A stretch of 64,000 bases of DNA from Williamsia limnetica (GTDB taxonomy: Bacteria; Actinomycetota; Actinomycetes; Mycobacteriales; Mycobacteriaceae). The stretch spans positions 186,001-250,000 of the forward strand of contig NZ_QJSP01000008.1 in the NCBI RefSeq assembly GCF_003217475.1. The letters are read 5' to 3'. Under the pieces are notes generated by a model. That model was not told the DNA's origin. It worked only from the letters and a program-made list of their open reading frames with translations, and did no database searches. Each line of letters opens with the position of its first letter. Position 1 is the first letter of the stretch. Shown piece by piece: positions 20,924 to 29,365 of the stretch. Made by a program: the position numbers and the translations under genes.

Positions 20924-21274
20924 GTGTTCATTCTGTTCATGCCGATCGACGCTGGAACCAGCTTGCGCCTCCCCGGCATGAAATACACTCATGACGTGAA
21001 GCGTCAAGTGAATGCCACTCTGTCGGCAGGGGCTCTGTCGGCAGGAGCTCCGACAGGCATGCGTCCCGACTCCAACGCCGTCCAGGCCAAGTACTTCGTC
21101 GAACAGCTCGAGTCGTGGGCAAGCAAGATCGAACATGAGATCGCCGGACGCCGGACCGCCGATGCGGTCAGCCACGCCAAACGACGCGAACTGTACGAGG
21201 TGCGCCGCCAGATCGACGCGCTGCACGCACGCTACCCGTTGGTCTTCGGTATGAACGCCCGGCAGACCCGGTAG
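20924..21274 (+). CDS. Small helical protein of unknown function with internal SAGA repeat
   Basis: Up to 116 residues; start uncertain (GTG 20924 or ATG 20978). The frame contains a short tandem repeat, LSAGALSAGAP, encoded by two near-identical 15-bp units, then a helical C-terminal half: AKYFVEQLESWASKIEHEIA and HAKRRELYEVRRQIDALHAR, with heptad-like spacing suggesting a coiled coil. No signal peptide. I do not recognise the family. It converges with a LysR gene, the stop codons being 7 bp apart. Confidence 0.55.
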   Translation: MFILFMPIDAGTSLRLPGMKYTHDVKRQVNATLSAGALSAGAPTGMRPDSNAVQAKYFVEQLESWASKIEHEIAGRRTADAVSHAKRRELYEVRRQIDALHARYPLVFGMNARQTR

Positions 21275-21278
21275 CCCA

Positions 21279-22181
21279 TCAGTCTGCGGCCGCGTCGACC
21301 GCGGACGCTTCAGAGATCAACTCGCTCAGCAACTGCCGTATCGACGCCCGCTCGGTGGACCCCGGCCGACTCAGCCCCTCGTACACCCGGGCCGCGCGGA
21401 CCCCGGTGAGCACCAGGCGGTGCACGTCGGGGTCGCGGACAGAGAACCGCGGCATGAGAGCAATACCGTGGTTGCGGGCCACCATCGCTTCGATTGCACG
21501 AAAGTCGTTGATGCGGTGCGCTACCCGAGGTTGGACGCCGGTCACCGCAGCCAGTGACAGCAGCACGTCGTCCACCGGGAAGCCGCCCCGCACGCTGATC
21601 CAGTCCTCATCCTCGAGTTCGCCGAGTGTCACCTCGGCGCGGCTTGCCAACCGATGCCCGGTCCCGACCACCAGATCGATCGGTTCGCGCATCACCGGGG
21701 TGACCACCACCCGCGCGTCGACCACCTGCGGTGCCCGCTCATCGCGATGGGTGAGCACCACGTCGAAGTCTGCCAACAACGCCGGGGCGTCCGAGTACTT
21801 GACGTCCTCATCGGCCACCACCAGTCGAATCCCCAAGTCGCTCATGCGATCGAGTACGCCGGGCAGCAACACCGCCGCACCCGACGGGAACATGGCCAGC
21901 CGTACCGACCCCACCACATCGTCGCGATACGACGCCATCTCCGAGTCTGCCCGCGCGACGGCGGCGATCACCTCATCGGCACGCAGCACCAGCGCCCGAC
22001 CCGCATCCGTGAGGCGGACCCGTCGACCGTCCTGCTCCAGCAGGTCGATCCCGGCCTCACGACTGAGGACCTTCAGTTGCTGCGACACCGCCGACGGCGT
22101 CATGTTCATCGCCTCCGCGACACCGCCCACCGTCCCGCGGTCGGCGAACTCTCGGAGAATGCGAAGCCGCTGCACATCCAT
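21279..22181 (-). CDS. LysR-family transcriptional regulator
   Basis: 300 residues starting MDVQRLRILREFADRGTV. The N-terminal winged helix includes VAEAMNMTPSAVSQQLKVLSR and EAGIDLLEQDGRRVRLTDAG, then a linker helix with VIAAVARADSEMAS. The C-terminal two-lobed effector domain (about 90-290) has FPSGAAVLLPGVLDRMSDL and IEAMVARNHGIALMPRFS. It lies 15 bp upstream-side of ctpC's 3' end on the same strand, so it follows the pacL-ctpC operon; whether it regulates it is unknown. An in-frame TTG three codons earlier is less likely. Confidence 0.9.
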   Translation of the reverse strand: MDVQRLRILREFADRGTVGGVAEAMNMTPSAVSQQLKVLSREAGIDLLEQDGRRVRLTDAGRALVLRADEVIAAVARADSEMASYRDDVVGSVRLAMFPSGAAVLLPGVLDRMSDLGIRLVVADEDVKYSDAPALLADFDVVLTHRDERAPQVVDARVVVTPVMREPIDLVVGTGHRLASRAEVTLGELEDEDWISVRGGFPVDDVLLSLAAVTGVQPRVAHRINDFRAIEAMVARNHGIALMPRFSVRDPDVHRLVLTGVRAARVYEGLSRPGSTERASIRQLLSELISEASAVDAAAD

Positions 22182-22195
22182 CGACCACAAGCCCG

Positions 22196-24400
22196 TCAGG
22201 CCAGCTGGTACCGGATGAGCCGAGAGGAGTTACCGACCACCGCCACCGAGGACGCGTTGTGCAGCACGGCAGCGAGGACCGGTGAGAGCGCACCGCCCGC
22301 ACCGATGACGAGTCCGATCGCGTTGACCGCGATGGACATGGCGTAGTTCTGCCTGATCACGTCCAGCGCATGCCCGCCGAGGTCACGCAGTTCGAGCAAC
22401 CGCCCGAGTTCGTCGCCCGAGAGCGCCACATCGGCCGTCTCGACCGCGACATCGGTACCTGCCAGACCCATCGCGATACCGATGTCTGCGGCAGCGAGGG
22501 CAGGCGCGTCATTGGTCCCGTCGCCGACCATGGCCACGGTGTATCCCTCGTCCTGCAGCGAGCGCACGACTGCGAGCTTGTCGTCGGGCAGGACCTGGGC
22601 GCGCCATTCGTCGATCCCCAGTTCGGTCGCCACCGCTGCCGCAGTGCGCGGGTGATCGCCGGTGATCATCACGATCCGTTTGACACCCGAGACACGAAGC
22701 TGGGCAATAATATCGGCGGCTTCAGGGCGGACCTCGTCGCGCAGACTGACCAACCCGGTGAGAACACCGTCGACGGCGAGCAGCAGCGGCGTCTCGGCCT
22801 GCCGCTGCAAGCGGTCGACCCAGGCCATCGCATCCTCGGTGATCTCGACGTTCTCCGATTCGAGCAACGGCACGTTGCCCAGCAGCAGAGTTTTCCCGCC
22901 GGCCGTGGTCCGCATACCCATACCCACGAGGACCTCACACTCCTCGTGCGCGGGAATCTCGATGTGTCGCTCCTCGGTACTGCGGATCACCGCTTCGGCG
23001 AGGGGATGCCTGGAATGTATCTCCGAACTCGCGGCGAACGCGAGTACCTGCTCCGGCTCCCAACCATCTTGAAAGGCAACCACGTTGGTGACGATCGGAC
23101 GACCGACAGTGAGCGTTCCCGTCTTGTCGAACACGATGGCATCCACTCGGCCGGCCTCTTCGAGGTGCGAGCCGCCCTTGATGAGCATGCCGCGCCGAGC
23201 GCCGTTCCCGATGGCCGCACTGATGGCGGTCGGGGTCGACAGACCCACCGCGCACGGGCAGGCCACCAGCAACATCGTCATCGCGCGCCGTACGTCGCGG
23301 GTGATGAGCAGCGTCAGCGCCGACAGTGCGAACGACGCAGGCACGAACCTGCGCGAAAAGTTCTCTCCGACGGTCTGGATCTGACCGCGATCCTGTTGCG
23401 CCTGTTCGACTCTGGTGATGATACGGCCCAACGCGGTCTCGTGGCCCACCGCACTGGCACGGACGACGACACGCCCCCGGAGCACCACCGAACCCGCGAA
23501 CGCCCGGTCGCCGACCGCCAGGTTGACGGGCAGGTTCTCACCGGTGATGGCCGACTGGTCGACCACCGCGTCACCGTCACAGATGATCCCGTCCACGGGG
23601 ATCGCCACCTGCTCGTGCACGATGACCTCGTCACCGGTGTGCAGCGATGCGATGTCCATCGACACCTCGGTGCCGTCGGCTGCGCGCACCCACGCGGTGT
23701 CCTGAGTTCCTGCGAGCAGGGCAGAGATCGCTCGCCTGGTCCGGCGCAGCGTCAGGTCCTGGAGGTACTCACCGATGTTCAGCAGCCACAGCACCGTCAG
23801 CGCCACAACGTTTTCCCGCAAGAGGAGACTTGCGGCGGTCGCCGCGGACACCAGGGCGTCCGTACCGGCGGCCTTGCGGCCTCCCAACGATCGCAGCGCA
23901 CCCTTGAGAAACGGATATCCCGTGAAGATCGTGACACCGCTGGCCACGACCCGACTGGTGGGTCCGAGCATGGGTGGTCGCGCGAATCCGTATCGCCGAA
24001 TGCCCAGCAGTACCAACGCAGTTCCACCCACGGCCATACGCAGGATGTCGGCGTTGTTCACGTCCGCGGAATGCGGGCTACGAGCAGGGACCGCAGCAGC
24101 CGAGACCTCTGATCCGGAGTGGAGCGCCTCGGCGATTTCGGAGCGATCGACGCGGCCGGGCGAATACCAGACCACAACACTGCCGGTCCGCGGATAGGCG
24201 TGCACGGCACGGACGCCACGCACCGCCCCGATGGCGTCCTCGATCGCGACGGCCCGGCCTGGGCTTGCGATCAGCCACCGGACGACGAGCCTCATCCGCC
24301 CGCCGGCATCGGACCTCAGTTCGACCGAATCATCCCTGCCGGGAACCGCCTTCAAAGAGGCACGGGCAGCGGTGGGAGCCTCGTTCGCGACGGCTGTCAT
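22196..24400 (-). CDS. ctpC: P1B-type metal-exporting ATPase, CtpC type
   Basis: 734-residue membrane ATPase. The N-terminus (about 1-75) is a degenerate heavy-metal-associated domain: GRMRLVVRWLIASPGRAVAI without the CxxC pair. It then has about eight membrane segments, VACPCAVGLSTPTAISAAIG (CPC transport motif), DKTGTLTVGRP with the phosphorylated Asp, SRHPLAEAV (HP motif) and MVGDGTNDAPALA. The closest known protein by sequence is M. tuberculosis CtpC (Rv3270), linked to zinc/manganese export and metalation of secreted proteins. Its ATG follows the pacL stop by one base, confirming a two-gene operon. Confidence 0.93.
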   Translation of the reverse strand: MTAVANEAPTAARASLKAVPGRDDSVELRSDAGGRMRLVVRWLIASPGRAVAIEDAIGAVRGVRAVHAYPRTGSVVVWYSPGRVDRSEIAEALHSGSEVSAAAVPARSPHSADVNNADILRMAVGGTALVLLGIRRYGFARPPMLGPTSRVVASGVTIFTGYPFLKGALRSLGGRKAAGTDALVSAATAASLLLRENVVALTVLWLLNIGEYLQDLTLRRTRRAISALLAGTQDTAWVRAADGTEVSMDIASLHTGDEVIVHEQVAIPVDGIICDGDAVVDQSAITGENLPVNLAVGDRAFAGSVVLRGRVVVRASAVGHETALGRIITRVEQAQQDRGQIQTVGENFSRRFVPASFALSALTLLITRDVRRAMTMLLVACPCAVGLSTPTAISAAIGNGARRGMLIKGGSHLEEAGRVDAIVFDKTGTLTVGRPIVTNVVAFQDGWEPEQVLAFAASSEIHSRHPLAEAVIRSTEERHIEIPAHEECEVLVGMGMRTTAGGKTLLLGNVPLLESENVEITEDAMAWVDRLQRQAETPLLLAVDGVLTGLVSLRDEVRPEAADIIAQLRVSGVKRIVMITGDHPRTAAAVATELGIDEWRAQVLPDDKLAVVRSLQDEGYTVAMVGDGTNDAPALAAADIGIAMGLAGTDVAVETADVALSGDELGRLLELRDLGGHALDVIRQNYAMSIAVNAIGLVIGAGGALSPVLAAVLHNASSVAVVGNSSRLIRYQLA

Positions 24401-24401
24401 C

Positions 24402-24683
24402 TCAGTGTTCGTGATCGTGCGCCGGCGTGGCAACAGGCGGCGTCACCTGCTCGCCGATCTTCTCTTTTGCCTCTGCCACCACGTCGGCGGCGGCCAGGCG
24501 CGCCGACTCGGCGCCCTCCTCGGCTTTGCGTACTCCGCGTAACGACCAGGCCGTGGCGGTCACTGCCGCCTCGCGCAGGGGCGCACGGCGAACGAGTTCA
24601 CGGGTCCCGTTGTAGGCGGCAACACCTACGGCACCTGTCACGACCGTTGCTGCCGCCTTGCCCAACAATGCACCGAACACCAT
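24402..24683 (-). CDS. pacL: PacL-type P1B-ATPase partner (DUF1490)
   Basis: 93 residues. An N-terminal hydrophobic segment LLGKAAATVVTGAVGVAAY anchors it in the membrane. A long amphipathic helix containing LREAAVTATAWSLRGVRKAE and ESARLAAADVVAEAKEKI follows, and the tail TPAHDHEH is His/Asp-rich and suited to metal binding. This matches Rv3269 (PacL1), reported as a membrane chaperone that assembles with CtpC and binds zinc. GGAGG precedes the ATG. The gene immediately precedes ctpC with a 1-bp gap. Confidence 0.9.
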   Translation of the reverse strand: MVFGALLGKAAATVVTGAVGVAAYNGTRELVRRAPLREAAVTATAWSLRGVRKAEEGAESARLAAADVVAEAKEKIGEQVTPPVATPAHDHEH

Positions 24684-24823
24684 GCTGATCGCCTCCGTCG
24701 TAGTGCGTGCGTTCCCGCCGCCTCAGTCCATATGCATCGAATACATGCGTTGTCGACTATATAAGACATGAACTCAGATGCGACCACGATTCTAACGGTA
24801 ATCGTTACCAATAGTCTCGCACG
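24684..24823. promoter_or_regulatory. Promoter region of pacL-ctpC with candidate metal-regulator operator
   Basis: GGTAA-TCG-TTACC (24797-24809) is a perfect-arm dyad within a local AT-rich stretch, TCTAACGGTAATCGTTACCA. TATATA at 24758-24763 is the best candidate for a -10. The dyad suits a dimeric regulator, perhaps of the Zur or ArsR/SmtB type, but no known consensus is matched closely enough to name one. Confidence 0.45.
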
Positions 24824-26146
24824 CTAGCGACGCCGGACGACCAGTCGGCCCTTCCGTTTGGGCGAATAGGCCACTCCGCGGCTGTGCCACCGCTCGCTCG
24901 GCGCAGCGGTCGGGACCACCTCGAACTCGCGCAGGATGGTGCGCAGAGCCACGTCCATCTCCATGGTGGCGAACGCGGCACCGATGCAGCGACGCGTCCC
25001 GCCACCGAACGGCATCCAGGATCCAGACGGTTTCGACCCCAGGAACCGCGTCGGGTCGAAGCGCTCGGGATCCCGGAACTCGGCGCTGTCGTCGTGCAGC
25101 AACGAGATGCTCACCAGCACGGTATGACCCTGCGGAATTCGCCACGGCCCGAGCTCGAACACGGTGGCCTGCACGGTGCGGCCCGCGAGGTCGATCACCG
25201 GACGGCTGCGTTGCACCTCCAGAATCGTGGCCTGCCGCAGCTCGTCTCCACCCTCATCGACTTCGTGAACGAGGTCGGCGAGGACCCGAGGATGACGACG
25301 CAGCCGTTCGAACGCCCAGGCCAGTGTTGTCGCCGTCGTCTCGTGTCCTGCAGCCAACAGGGTGAGCAACTCGTCGGCGATTTCGCCGGTCGTCATCGTC
25401 GTGCCGTCGTCATAGGTGCTGCGGAGCATCAGCGCAACGATGTCCGTGCGCGACTCCAGGTTCGGATCGGCCTTCGCGGTGGCGACGAGTTCGGCGATGA
25501 CGGAGTCGTATTCCCTGCGCCGTGCCAGGAAGCGGTCCCAGGGATTCAGCCTTCCCAGGCGCGCAGGCAGATTCGGCAACGTGGCCAGGCGCGAGCCCAG
25601 TTCGACCATCGGCGGGATGAGCCGGCGAAGCGAATCCAGTTGTGCCCCATCGGCACCGAAGACAGCGCGCAGGATCGCATTCAGTGTGATCCGCATCATC
25701 GGGTCGAGGCTCTCGAACTCACGGCCCTCCGGCCACGACGCGGACTCGCGGAGCACCTCTTCCTCGATGATGCGTTCATAGCTCTTCACGCTCTTGCCGT
25801 GCAGAGGAGGAGTCAGCAACTTGCGCCGCCTGCGGTGCTCGTCACCCTCGAGCGAGAACATCGAGCGCTCACCGAGAATGCGACCGAGGTTGGGCTGCAC
25901 GTTGCTCAGAACTCCGGCGGGGGTGGTGAACACCTGTTTGGCCAGCTTCGGGTCGGATACCGCGACCGTTCGGCCGAATACCGGTACGTCGAGTGAGAAG
26001 ACCGGGCCGTACCGGCGCGACAGTGCCGCCATCGTCTGCCTGCGGGCGGCGACGAACGCCACGCCCTGGACCGCGCGGGGCAAGGTCGGCCCCGGCGGCA
26101 CACCTGCCTCTGTCACCCCTGAACTCGTGTGATGAACTGCGCACAT
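24824..26146 (-). CDS. Cytochrome P450 (CYP138-like)
   Basis: 440-residue soluble P450 monooxygenase. The I-helix oxygen-activation motif is LLAAGHETTATTLAWAFERL; the K-helix ExxR is in ILEVQRSRPVIDLAGR; the heme loop FGGGTRRCIGAAFATMEM contains the axial Cys. The start at 26146 is chosen because AGGAG stands nine bases upstream; an ATG 17 codons earlier is possible. The pairing with a divergent TetR gene and the N-terminal PPGPTLPRAVQG resemble mycobacterial CYP138, but the substrate is unknown. No ferredoxin or reductase gene is adjacent. Confidence 0.93.
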   Translation of the reverse strand: MCAVHHTSSGVTEAGVPPGPTLPRAVQGVAFVAARRQTMAALSRRYGPVFSLDVPVFGRTVAVSDPKLAKQVFTTPAGVLSNVQPNLGRILGERSMFSLEGDEHRRRRKLLTPPLHGKSVKSYERIIEEEVLRESASWPEGREFESLDPMMRITLNAILRAVFGADGAQLDSLRRLIPPMVELGSRLATLPNLPARLGRLNPWDRFLARRREYDSVIAELVATAKADPNLESRTDIVALMLRSTYDDGTTMTTGEIADELLTLLAAGHETTATTLAWAFERLRRHPRVLADLVHEVDEGGDELRQATILEVQRSRPVIDLAGRTVQATVFELGPWRIPQGHTVLVSISLLHDDSAEFRDPERFDPTRFLGSKPSGSWMPFGGGTRRCIGAAFATMEMDVALRTILREFEVVPTAAPSERWHSRGVAYSPKRKGRLVVRRR

Positions 26147-26244
26147 ATCGGTGTACTCCTGCCCCGCCAGTAGGTCGACGAGATCTCCGTTCGGCATCGT
26201 GTCCGCCGAATCGTCGAGTTCCGCTTCGCTTCATCTTCGAATGC

Positions 26245-26283
26245 GGTACTTCGTCGTACCACGAGACGGTACGCCCCAGTACC
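26245..26283. promoter_or_regulatory. Twin operators GGTAC-6-GTACC between P450 and TetR genes
   Basis: Two dyads of identical architecture, GGTAC-TTCGTC-GTACC (26245-26260) and GGTAC-GCCCCA-GTACC (26268-26283), lie 23 bp apart in the divergent space. Identical arms with unrelated centres are the hallmark of a dimeric repressor site used twice. The TetR protein encoded at 26317 is the expected ligand. Confidence 0.75.
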
Positions 26284-26316
26284 ACCAGCAGACAAGGGCC
26301 AGTACGCTGTAGCGCG

Positions 26317-26934
26317 ATGACCGCCGCGCCGACCACCCGTGCAGGTTCGCCGCCCGAGCAGGGCGGCGAACCATCTCACCGCGCGCGATTGCTGGACGCC
26401 CTGGGAGCATCGATCGAAGAGCGGGGATACCGGGCGACGACCGTCGCGGACATCGTTCGCATGGCCCGCACGTCCCGCCGCACCTTCTATCAGGAGTTCG
26501 CCACCAAGGAGGCGTGCTTCATCGAGCTGTTGCAGACCGCGAACACGGACATGATCGGCGACATCGTCGCGGCCGTCGACCCAGACTCCCCCTGGCGCTC
26601 CCAGATCCGGCAGGCCATCGAGGCCTACGTGCGATCCATCGAAGCGCGGCCGGCTCTGACCCTCAGTTGGATCCGTGAGCTCCCCGCCCTCGGCCCGGCC
26701 GCTCGTCCGGTGCAGCGCCGGGCGATGGAGGACTTCATCCAGACCCTGATCGCCCTGACCGACACCGACCACATGCACGCTGCGGGGATCTCGACGATTT
26801 CACGATCCCTGGCGCTGCTGATGTTGGGCGGCTTGCGCGAATTGACCGCTGTCGCAGTCGAGGACGGACAGCCGGTGTCCGACACGACCGAGACCATGGT
26901 CGACGCCTGTGTTGCCCTCCTCCTCCCGCGCTGA
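26317..26934 (+). CDS. TetR-family regulator of the P450 gene
   Basis: 205 residues. The helix-turn-helix domain is RARLLDALGASIEERGYRAT then TVADIVRMARTSRRTFYQEF, continuing ATKEACFIELLQTAN. The ligand domain (about 90-200) includes QIRQAIEAYVRSIEARPALT and SLALLMLGGLRELTAVAVED. The ATG at 26317 is used because the longer open frame extends across both operators. Divergence from the P450 and the two matching dyads argue for local repression and autoregulation. Confidence 0.9.
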   Translation: MTAAPTTRAGSPPEQGGEPSHRARLLDALGASIEERGYRATTVADIVRMARTSRRTFYQEFATKEACFIELLQTANTDMIGDIVAAVDPDSPWRSQIRQAIEAYVRSIEARPALTLSWIRELPALGPAARPVQRRAMEDFIQTLIALTDTDHMHAAGISTISRSLALLMLGGLRELTAVAVEDGQPVSDTTETMVDACVALLLPR

Positions 26935-27002
26935 CTGCCATAGACTTGCCGTTTCGGCATGAAAGCTTGCCGGACTCGGTGCGGTTCGGACAGGCTGTGA
27001 CC

Positions 27003-27599
27003 ATGGACCAAAAATTCTGGGATGAGCGTTACCTCGAGACCGAGCAGATCTGGAGCAACAACCCCAATCCGGTGTTGCTCGAACACGCCAGCACCTTGAC
27101 CCCGGGGCGAGCACTCGACCTCGGTTGCGGCGAAGGCGCAGACGCACGCTGGCTCGCCGGACGTGGCTGGCAGGTGACCGCCGTCGACATCTCGCCGGTG
27201 GCGATCGACCGGGCCCGCGCCCTGGGCGATGAGCCGGCGATCACCTGGCAACAGGCCGACGTCGTCGTCGCCGCGCCGACGCCACGCGCCTTCGATCTCG
27301 TGTCCCTGCAGTACTTCACCATCCTCAAAACCCCGGGAGACGAAGGCGTCCGCGGAATCATCGACGCCGTGGCCGTGGGTGGCACCCTGCTCTCGGTCTT
27401 CCACGAGATACCCGACAATCCGCCCGAGCACTGGCACGACCTCAACCCGCACGACTTCTACCAGCCGCATGACATCGGCACACTTCTCGGCGACGACTGG
27501 CGCATCGACATCGATCAGACCCAGAGCCGCACCACCGCACCCCCCGAAGGTTCTCACCACACCCATGACACGGTGCTGCTGGCGGTTCGACTGTCCTGA
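27003..27599 (+). CDS. Class I SAM-dependent methyltransferase
   Basis: 198 residues, Rossmann-fold methyltransferase. FWDERYLETEQIWSNNPNPV is typical of the tellurite-resistance TehB-like and thiopurine-methyltransferase-like small enzymes. Motif I is ALDLGCGEGADARWLAGRGW, the acidic residue of motif II is in VTAVDISPVAIDRA, and VSLQYFTIL precedes the catalytic region. Substrate unknown. The start at 27003 is the ATG nearest the conserved sequence; upstream in-frame codons have no ribosome site. It stands between the TetR gene and an exporter. Confidence 0.85.
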   Translation: MDQKFWDERYLETEQIWSNNPNPVLLEHASTLTPGRALDLGCGEGADARWLAGRGWQVTAVDISPVAIDRARALGDEPAITWQQADVVVAAPTPRAFDLVSLQYFTILKTPGDEGVRGIIDAVAVGGTLLSVFHEIPDNPPEHWHDLNPHDFYQPHDIGTLLGDDWRIDIDQTQSRTTAPPEGSHHTHDTVLLAVRLS

Positions 27600-27687
27600 C
27601 GCGGTCAAAGATCATCCGAATCGAGTGAGAGCACGCTGATCAAACGAGACTAGGGTCGCCGTAACCGGTCGAAGAGGGGCACCCGCG

Positions 27688-29298
27688 GTGGCGACGAAAA
27701 CAGGTTCGGGACTGGTACTGGCAGTGCTGGCATCGGGGCAATTCCTGATGACCCTCGACAGTTCGGTCATGAACGTGTCCATGGCGACCGTGGCCGAAGA
27801 CGTCGGCACCACCATCACCGGAATCCAGACCGCCATCACGCTCTACACCCTCGTGATGGCGAGCCTGATGATCACCGGCAGCAAGATCGGCACCATGCTC
27901 GGCCGGCGTCGAGCCTTTGCCATCGGCCTGGTGATCTACGGCGTCGGCTCGACGGTCACCGCCCTCGCCCCGAATCTGACCGTGCTCCTCATCGGCTGGT
28001 CGCTGCTCGAAGGCATCGGCGCAGCGCTCATCATGCCGGCGATCGTCGCCTTGGTGGCAGCCAACTTCCCCGCCGACCGCCGCGCCGGTGCGTACGGCTT
28101 GGTGGCTGCCGCCGGCGCGATGGCCGTGGCGGTGGGGCCACTGCTCGGCGGAGCGGTCACCACCTTTGCCTCCTGGCGCTACGTCTTCGTCGGCGAGGTG
28201 GTGCTCGTCGCCCTGATACTGCTGGTGCTCCGCAAGATCAATGACGTACCGCCCGTGAGCATCCGGCTCGACATAGTCGGGTCGGCACTGTCTGTGGTCG
28301 GGCTGGGAATGTTCGTCTACGGCGTGTTGCGATCGAGCGAATGGGGGTGGGTGCAGGCCAAGCCCGGCGGTACCGAAGTGTTCGGCCTGTCGCCGGTGGT
28401 CTGGCTCCTCATGGGAGGCCTTCTCGTCATCTACGGCTTCCTGCGCTGGGAAACTTATCTCGCCAAGGCCGGGGGTGAACCACTGATCGATCCGGCGATG
28501 CTCCGCAACCGCCAGCTGACCGGAGGGCTGTCGATGTTTTTCGCGCAGTTCCTGGTTCAGGCAGGCGTGTTCTTCGCGGTACCGCTCTTCCTGTCGGTGG
28601 TGCTGGAATTGAGCGCCCTGCAGACCGGACTCCGGATCCTGCCGCTGTCCATCGCCCTGATCCTCGCGGCGATCGGTATCCCAAAGATCCGGCCGCTGGC
28701 CAACCCGCGCCGGGTCATCCGCATCGGACTGACATCGATGATCGTCGGAATCCTGATCCTGGTCGCGGGCATGGACCCGGGCGCCAACGCCGGCGTCGTC
28801 ATGATCCCCATGCTTTTCATGGGATTCGGACTCGGCGCCCTGTCCTCACAACTGGGTGCGGTGACGGTGTCCGCCGTCCCTGACTCGCAGAGTGCCGAAG
28901 TCGGCGGCCTGCAGAACACCGCAACCAATTTGGGGGCCTCGCTGGGCACAGCACTGATCGGCTCCATCCTCATCGCGACGCTCACGACCTCAGCGGTCAC
29001 CGGTCTCGCCGAGAACCCGAACGTTCCGGCAACGGTCGCCGAACAGGCAACCACCGACCTCGCGTCGGGCGTGCCGTTCGTGTCGGACAGCCAGCTGCAA
29101 GAGTCCCTCGCCGACGCCGGCGTGCCCGCGGACACTGCCTCAGCGGTTCTCGACGTCAACTCCGACGCACGTCTGGAAGCGCTACGGGCCGCGTTCGCGC
29201 TCGCCGGATTGCTTGCCATCGCCGCGCTGTTCGCCACCGGGCGCATCCCTCGCACCCCGGCAGGCACGCCGGTTGAGACCGCAAAGGCAACCATGTAG
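27688..29298 (+). CDS. MFS transporter, DHA2 (14-helix) family
   Basis: 536 residues with about fourteen helices. Helix 1 reads FLMTLDSSVMNVSMATVAED, the D-S-S-V-x-N-V-A motif of DHA2 exporters. TGSKIGTMLGRRRAFAIGLV is motif A and AVAVGPLLGGAVTTFASWRY is motif C. A soluble loop of about 90 residues sits between helices 13 and 14, around ENPNVPATVAEQATTD. Efflux of an unidentified compound is inferred. A TAGGGT hexamer at 27651 could be its -10. No regulator is immediately adjacent. Confidence 0.9.
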   Translation: MATKTGSGLVLAVLASGQFLMTLDSSVMNVSMATVAEDVGTTITGIQTAITLYTLVMASLMITGSKIGTMLGRRRAFAIGLVIYGVGSTVTALAPNLTVLLIGWSLLEGIGAALIMPAIVALVAANFPADRRAGAYGLVAAAGAMAVAVGPLLGGAVTTFASWRYVFVGEVVLVALILLVLRKINDVPPVSIRLDIVGSALSVVGLGMFVYGVLRSSEWGWVQAKPGGTEVFGLSPVVWLLMGGLLVIYGFLRWETYLAKAGGEPLIDPAMLRNRQLTGGLSMFFAQFLVQAGVFFAVPLFLSVVLELSALQTGLRILPLSIALILAAIGIPKIRPLANPRRVIRIGLTSMIVGILILVAGMDPGANAGVVMIPMLFMGFGLGALSSQLGAVTVSAVPDSQSAEVGGLQNTATNLGASLGTALIGSILIATLTTSAVTGLAENPNVPATVAEQATTDLASGVPFVSDSQLQESLADAGVPADTASAVLDVNSDARLEALRAAFALAGLLAIAALFATGRIPRTPAGTPVETAKATM

Positions 29299-29365
29299 CT
29301 GAACTACATGGTTGGTGCAGTTTATATAGATTGAACTGAACGTTTTCAGCGGCTAGACATTGACC

